From Jaapia argillacea MUCL 33604 (lineage: Eukaryota > Basidiomycota > Agaricomycetes > Jaapiales > Jaapiaceae), in contig KL197726.1 in the NCBI GenBank assembly GCA_000697665.1, positions 640,452 to 704,451 of the forward strand: a stretch of DNA of 64,000 bases. Reading direction: 5' to 3'. The position numbers were made by a program, and so were the translations under genes. Each line of letters begins with the position of its first letter. Position 1 is the first letter of the stretch. The notes under the pieces are model-generated. The model saw only the letters and a program-made list of their open reading frames with translations, was not told the DNA's origin and ran no database searches. Below are positions 59,861-64,000 of the stretch, one piece after another.

Positions 59861-62800
59861 TTCACACAGGTTAAAGATCTTCTTTGTCACTGAATATTTT
59901 CACTTTTACTTGGCTCATTCTTTTTTTTACTTCTATTGGGTTTTCTCAGCTCTTCTCACTGTGAACTATGTTTGATACTTATGCATTGTATGATTGGTTG
60001 CTAAGATACAAGATGTCCTAGTAAACTTGTACAATTATACACATTCTCCTCATTGAGATATATATAAATTGTGAGTACCAGACATGTTTTGCAAAGAGTC
60101 TATCTAGTATGTCTACATTGTTGTTTTCAACATATATGGAAATCCAAAAACAAAGTCAAGAAAGTTAAGTAGGAAGAACCAATTTGAATCTCAACAACTA
60201 CACTAATTGCCATTATCTATTCACCATCTTGATTAGAAATTTGCCTACAGGTGGCTGCCAAGAAGAATTTTGAATTTGAAGAACTATGTGGTTTATGTAC
60301 CAATAAAGATTGGTATTTTTGTTAATCTGTTTTCATCATGTTGTTGTGGCAAATTTTCTGGTCTCATCAATATGAGGATGAAGGTGAGTGGTACAGTAAA
60401 TGTTAAGCTATGGCCAGTTTTTCTCAATGTTTTTCTTTTTTTTTTTTTTCAGATTCTCTTGTTTTCAAAATAACTGTAGAACAGAAATCAATCTTGCAAG
60501 ATAACACTGATTTTTCATAGTAGTCTGTTAGAACTGACTGCCTCAAGTAATGTAATTGTGCAATACTGAATCAGATCATGTTATATGGTAGCAGACCAAG
60601 TAACACAAGATCATGTAGCTATGAGACAATATATATATGTTACATGGTAGCAGACTGAGACACAACATACCTGGAAACAACTAATAAAGCAATGGGTGAC
60701 ACCAACAAAACACATGGAGGGATACCCTCACAATCTTCTATTGGTATGGATTGGTTAGTGTATCTGTTCAATTAAGGTTAAGAGAACTCTTCTCCCAACT
60801 CTACAGAACTCAAGGATTGTCCGAGAACAAAGATCCAAGAAAAGCATTCTTTGATTGATTCTCTTCAACCAAAAAACATATTCAAATTCATCTCATAGCT
60901 CAATCCCCTACTTATAGTCTCATTTTGTGCTCATTATATCTACCTCCTATCCACTCACTCCTACCACAAGGAACTGCCTTTTAGTGTGCAAAAGCCTGAA
61001 TGCCAGTCATCGCTGTCCCAAGTATAAGTGCGTGAATGTCCTATCAATCAACCAACCACCATCATTAGTAACCCACCCAAGCATAAACAGTGATGCAAAT
61101 CACTCACTTATCTGTACAAGAATTCCCACCAAGCACATCCAAAATGATCCTTGAATGTTGAAGCGCCTTTCCACAATTATTATTCTTCACCATACTGATC
61201 ATCTCAGATGCAACAGGCCTCATATTTTTCAGTTGTCTGCCTTATGATGATAAGGAGGGTGCGTAACCTTGAGGGCAAGAACAACAAAACATGGAAGGGA
61301 ATAAAAACTGCAACTGCAAACCTGTTAATAACCCTAATGCAACCTCCATCTGCACATCCACCAATTTCTTCTAGAGCAAGAAGCAAGAGAGGGGAGTTGG
61401 TAATGACAAAGAAATGTGGGAGCAAAAAGACTCACGAAACATTCTACAATCTCTCCTTTTGCTGTTGCATTAGACAACAAATCTGTTAAAAGATGATAAG
61501 GTACCCTGGATAGAGGGGGAAGGGAATATGGTGATATACAAAACAGGAGAGAAGGGTAGGTATATGCTTGGAAGAAGAGAAGGGGTGTATGGGAAGGAAG
61601 ATGAAAGATGAAAGATGAAAACAGGGAAATGCAAAGTACAAAGACTTGGAAACCAACAAGAACACAACAAGCAGCAAGACCACAGAAAAAAAAGGACCCT
61701 TCAAGACCAGGTAACCACCTCTCCTTCTGTGCCTTGATGCATGACAAGCGAGGATTTGACTAAGGCTGTCGATCTGTATCCTGAGTCTATGCAGTGAGGG
61801 GAAGTTAGTTTGTTTAGAACTGAGTTTGAAAGGGAGGGAGGAGGGTGTAGGTAGGTGTTAGGAGGGTGGGATCACGAGATGCAAGATATATCCTCTAGAG
61901 GAGGTGGCATATGCTCCCAAAATCACGCCATGCCCTTGAACCACCACCCCCTGAAAAGCCATTCAAAAAAAAACATGAAAAATAATGTACCATTTGATCT
62001 CCCTAGCAACCAACCCATATGCAACATAAATAACCTTGGCACAACCATACCCCTTTATAGTTGGACCTAATAACCCAAGGGAACCCATTTCGTGGAGGAT
62101 GGATGTATCGAGGGCTGGGGTGAAGGTGAAAAGGGATGACAGGTCACATTGAAGCAAGTAGGAAGTTGATTTTGTTTAGGTAAGCCTCAAGGACTCGAGG
62201 CATAAGTTTATCCTAGATGTGATATGAAGACACCTCTCAGGCTCAGAAATCAAAAGAATACAAGGTTGGAAATACTCTCACCACATCCCTACACCCTGTA
62301 GCAGAACCAAATCTCACAGGTGGAGTATGGTGAGGTAATGTACCGAATAGCAATCTCATCTTCCGTCAAGAGTGATTCCAACGTCAATGGATCCTGTCAC
62401 CAAACGTCGAACCCAAGTCATTGTGATTGGAGTGATAAATTCAACTTGCAGTTGAATTTTGCAAGTGAATGAGATGAGGCTAGGTTCAAAATATATCTGG
62501 ATTCAAAGGGTACAACCCATCCAGACTGAAAGAAATGACCCTAGTTCCAGTGGTACAAAAACACCTTGCCACCAATGTCACCACCGAAACATGCAAAACG
62601 AGTGTGGAAGACTGATTAAAGACCTGATAGCTATAGACGTTGACAACATCTGATGATCTGTGTTACATTTGTGAGAACATCATTTTGCGAGGTGGGACTT
62701 GGTGAGGGCAAGGAGTGTAAGGGCTAGAAACACAGAATGAGGAAGACACGAGTGAGTGAGTCAAGAGGGGGGAGTGACATTGGCTATATCCTACAGCAGA

Positions 62801-64000
62801 GTACACAGAAGGGTGGAATTAGAGTTAGGGGAATAACTCTCCCTGAGGTTAGTCACATGTTATTAATCAGAAGTGGGATCAAGGGCCTGGTTATAACCAG
62901 GTATTTAATCAGTTATTAACCAAATATTGTGTAGGCGAAATTTTGGAATGTACAAGCAAGTCAACTCTACACATACTCTACATGGTCCAATGGGCTGCTG
63001 TGGGAGCACGTTTGGGAGCAGAAATCTTGCTGACTGTCCAAGAGGCCTAAGAGACTGATGCTGCAGTGGTTCGTGGTGTGTCCAACAAAACATCAAGAAC
63101 AGTCAGTGATTTGATGTTTAAAGATGACTCAACTGGGGCTGAATCTCCTAGATAAGGTGAATCCTCGTCATTGTTCTTGTCTTCCCACTCTCGGCCTAGT
63201 TCACCTGCTGGATCCACATTGTTTGCAGCCTCCACAGCCTCAGTATAATCACATCCAGTGGATGATGCAGACTTGAGCTTGCCCAACACAGTTCTTGAGA
63301 TATCATGGAACTTAACGGTTGGATACTTCTTTGAGCGGGTAGTCTCAGTCATTATGTCAGAGGGGGAAGTGGAAAGGCAATGATCAAACATCCATACCTT
63401 ACATTCCTTCAGATAGAAGGATTGAACTTACACCATTGACGTGATGGTGCTCACAAGTTGGCATGCTCACAAGTGGCCGTTGAGCCATGTAAATGTTGAC
63501 TGGGTGCGTTCATCAGGCATCGAGTTTGGTGTGACAGGAAACAGATTCTGTGCCAAACACCAGCCAAATATTGAGTCCAGTGTCGGTGTAGATGTGTGAA
63601 AAAAATGGAACTCACTGCTAATGTTAAGATTGTTACTTCAACGAAGTATACAATGTAAGACTTTTGATACTTCTCTGATGATACCTAGGCTACAGTCACA
63701 GAGTAGAATGACGAGAGGATGGGAGACTATCAGAGATTTCCAGACGATTGATCAAACAGGATCAAGTTGAGACAATGCAAACAAAGATAACGATCTATAT
63801 TGACAAAGTGAACAAGATGGGGAATACTAGCGAATACAGGGAAGTATATATACTGAGGTGAAGCACAGTCCGTAGTCTGTAGTAATGATGAGTAAGACAA
63901 TAGTAAAGCAGTTAGTAAGACAGTAGTAAGCAGGAGTCAAAGTGAGTCAGAGAGATAGGAGTCTGTAGTTAGGGGTTCGTAGTTTGGAGTCCACAGTTGA
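59861..64000. other. AT-rich stretch without supported gene
   Basis: Holds many short frames, low-complexity runs and a twice-repeated 'ATGGTAGCAGAC' (about 60,586 and 60,645) that resembles a retroelement primer-binding site. A minus-strand frame at 63,391-63,047 (MTETTRSKKYPTVKFHDISR...) has no family I recognise. Probably decayed mobile-element DNA; the NLR 3' end lies at its start. Confidence 0.45.

Noticed and set aside
60586-60660. 'ATGGTAGCAGAC' repeated twice, like a primer-binding site
   Set aside because: Partial match only, with no LTR ends or coding remnant beside it.
1-64000. CRISPR arrays, bacterial operons, tRNA genes
   Set aside because: The window is eukaryotic with spliceosomal introns; no direct-repeat/spacer pattern or tRNA cloverleaf was seen by eye.

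Overview
The window looks like a basidiomycete (Agaricomycetes) nuclear genome segment. The evidence is dense genes with many short GT-AG introns (mostly 48-75 nt), a Plavaka-type DNA transposon, fungal gene families (CSC1-like channel, NMN adenylyltransferase, DNA polymerase X with BRCT, membrane-type bZIP, F-box/LRR proteins) and an NB-ARC/TPR receptor of the fungal NLR kind. Species cannot be told from the sequence. All family calls rest on motif recognition by eye; no search was run.

Layout. 1-17.0 kb is repeat- and transposon-rich: old LTR-retroelement fossils (about 2.2-5.4 kb), a ~224-bp tandem array (6.07-8.01 kb), longer diverged repeats (8.2-10.6 kb) and a Plavaka transposase (minus) divergent from an accessory gene (plus) at 10.9-16.6 kb. 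At 17 kb lies an orphan copy of the N-terminal helical module of an NLR. 19-51 kb is a gene-rich island: CSC1-like channel, Impact-domain protein, F-box protein, NFKBIL1-like protein, two further F-box loci (one fragment, one with a frameshift), NMNAT, a FAM210-like protein and a divergent mitochondrial-type protein, bZIP factor, DNA polymerase X, another F-box gene, and a large multidomain RING protein. 51.9-55.1 kb holds broken genes: a GPI mannosyltransferase 4 (SMP3) relic and a secreted-type repeat protein. From 56.9 kb an NLR (helical N-terminus, NB-ARC, near-identical 40-residue TPR units) runs through an assembly gap into AT-rich DNA with no supported gene.

The most interesting signal is the immune/cell-death-type material at the island edges. 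The NLR carries repeats of exactly 120 bp that vary mainly at a few codons, its N-terminal module is duplicated in inverted orientation at the other edge of the island, and a nearby gene fuses a similar helical N-terminus to a fungal-specific middle module, a RING finger and an in-frame 108-bp tandem repeat tail.
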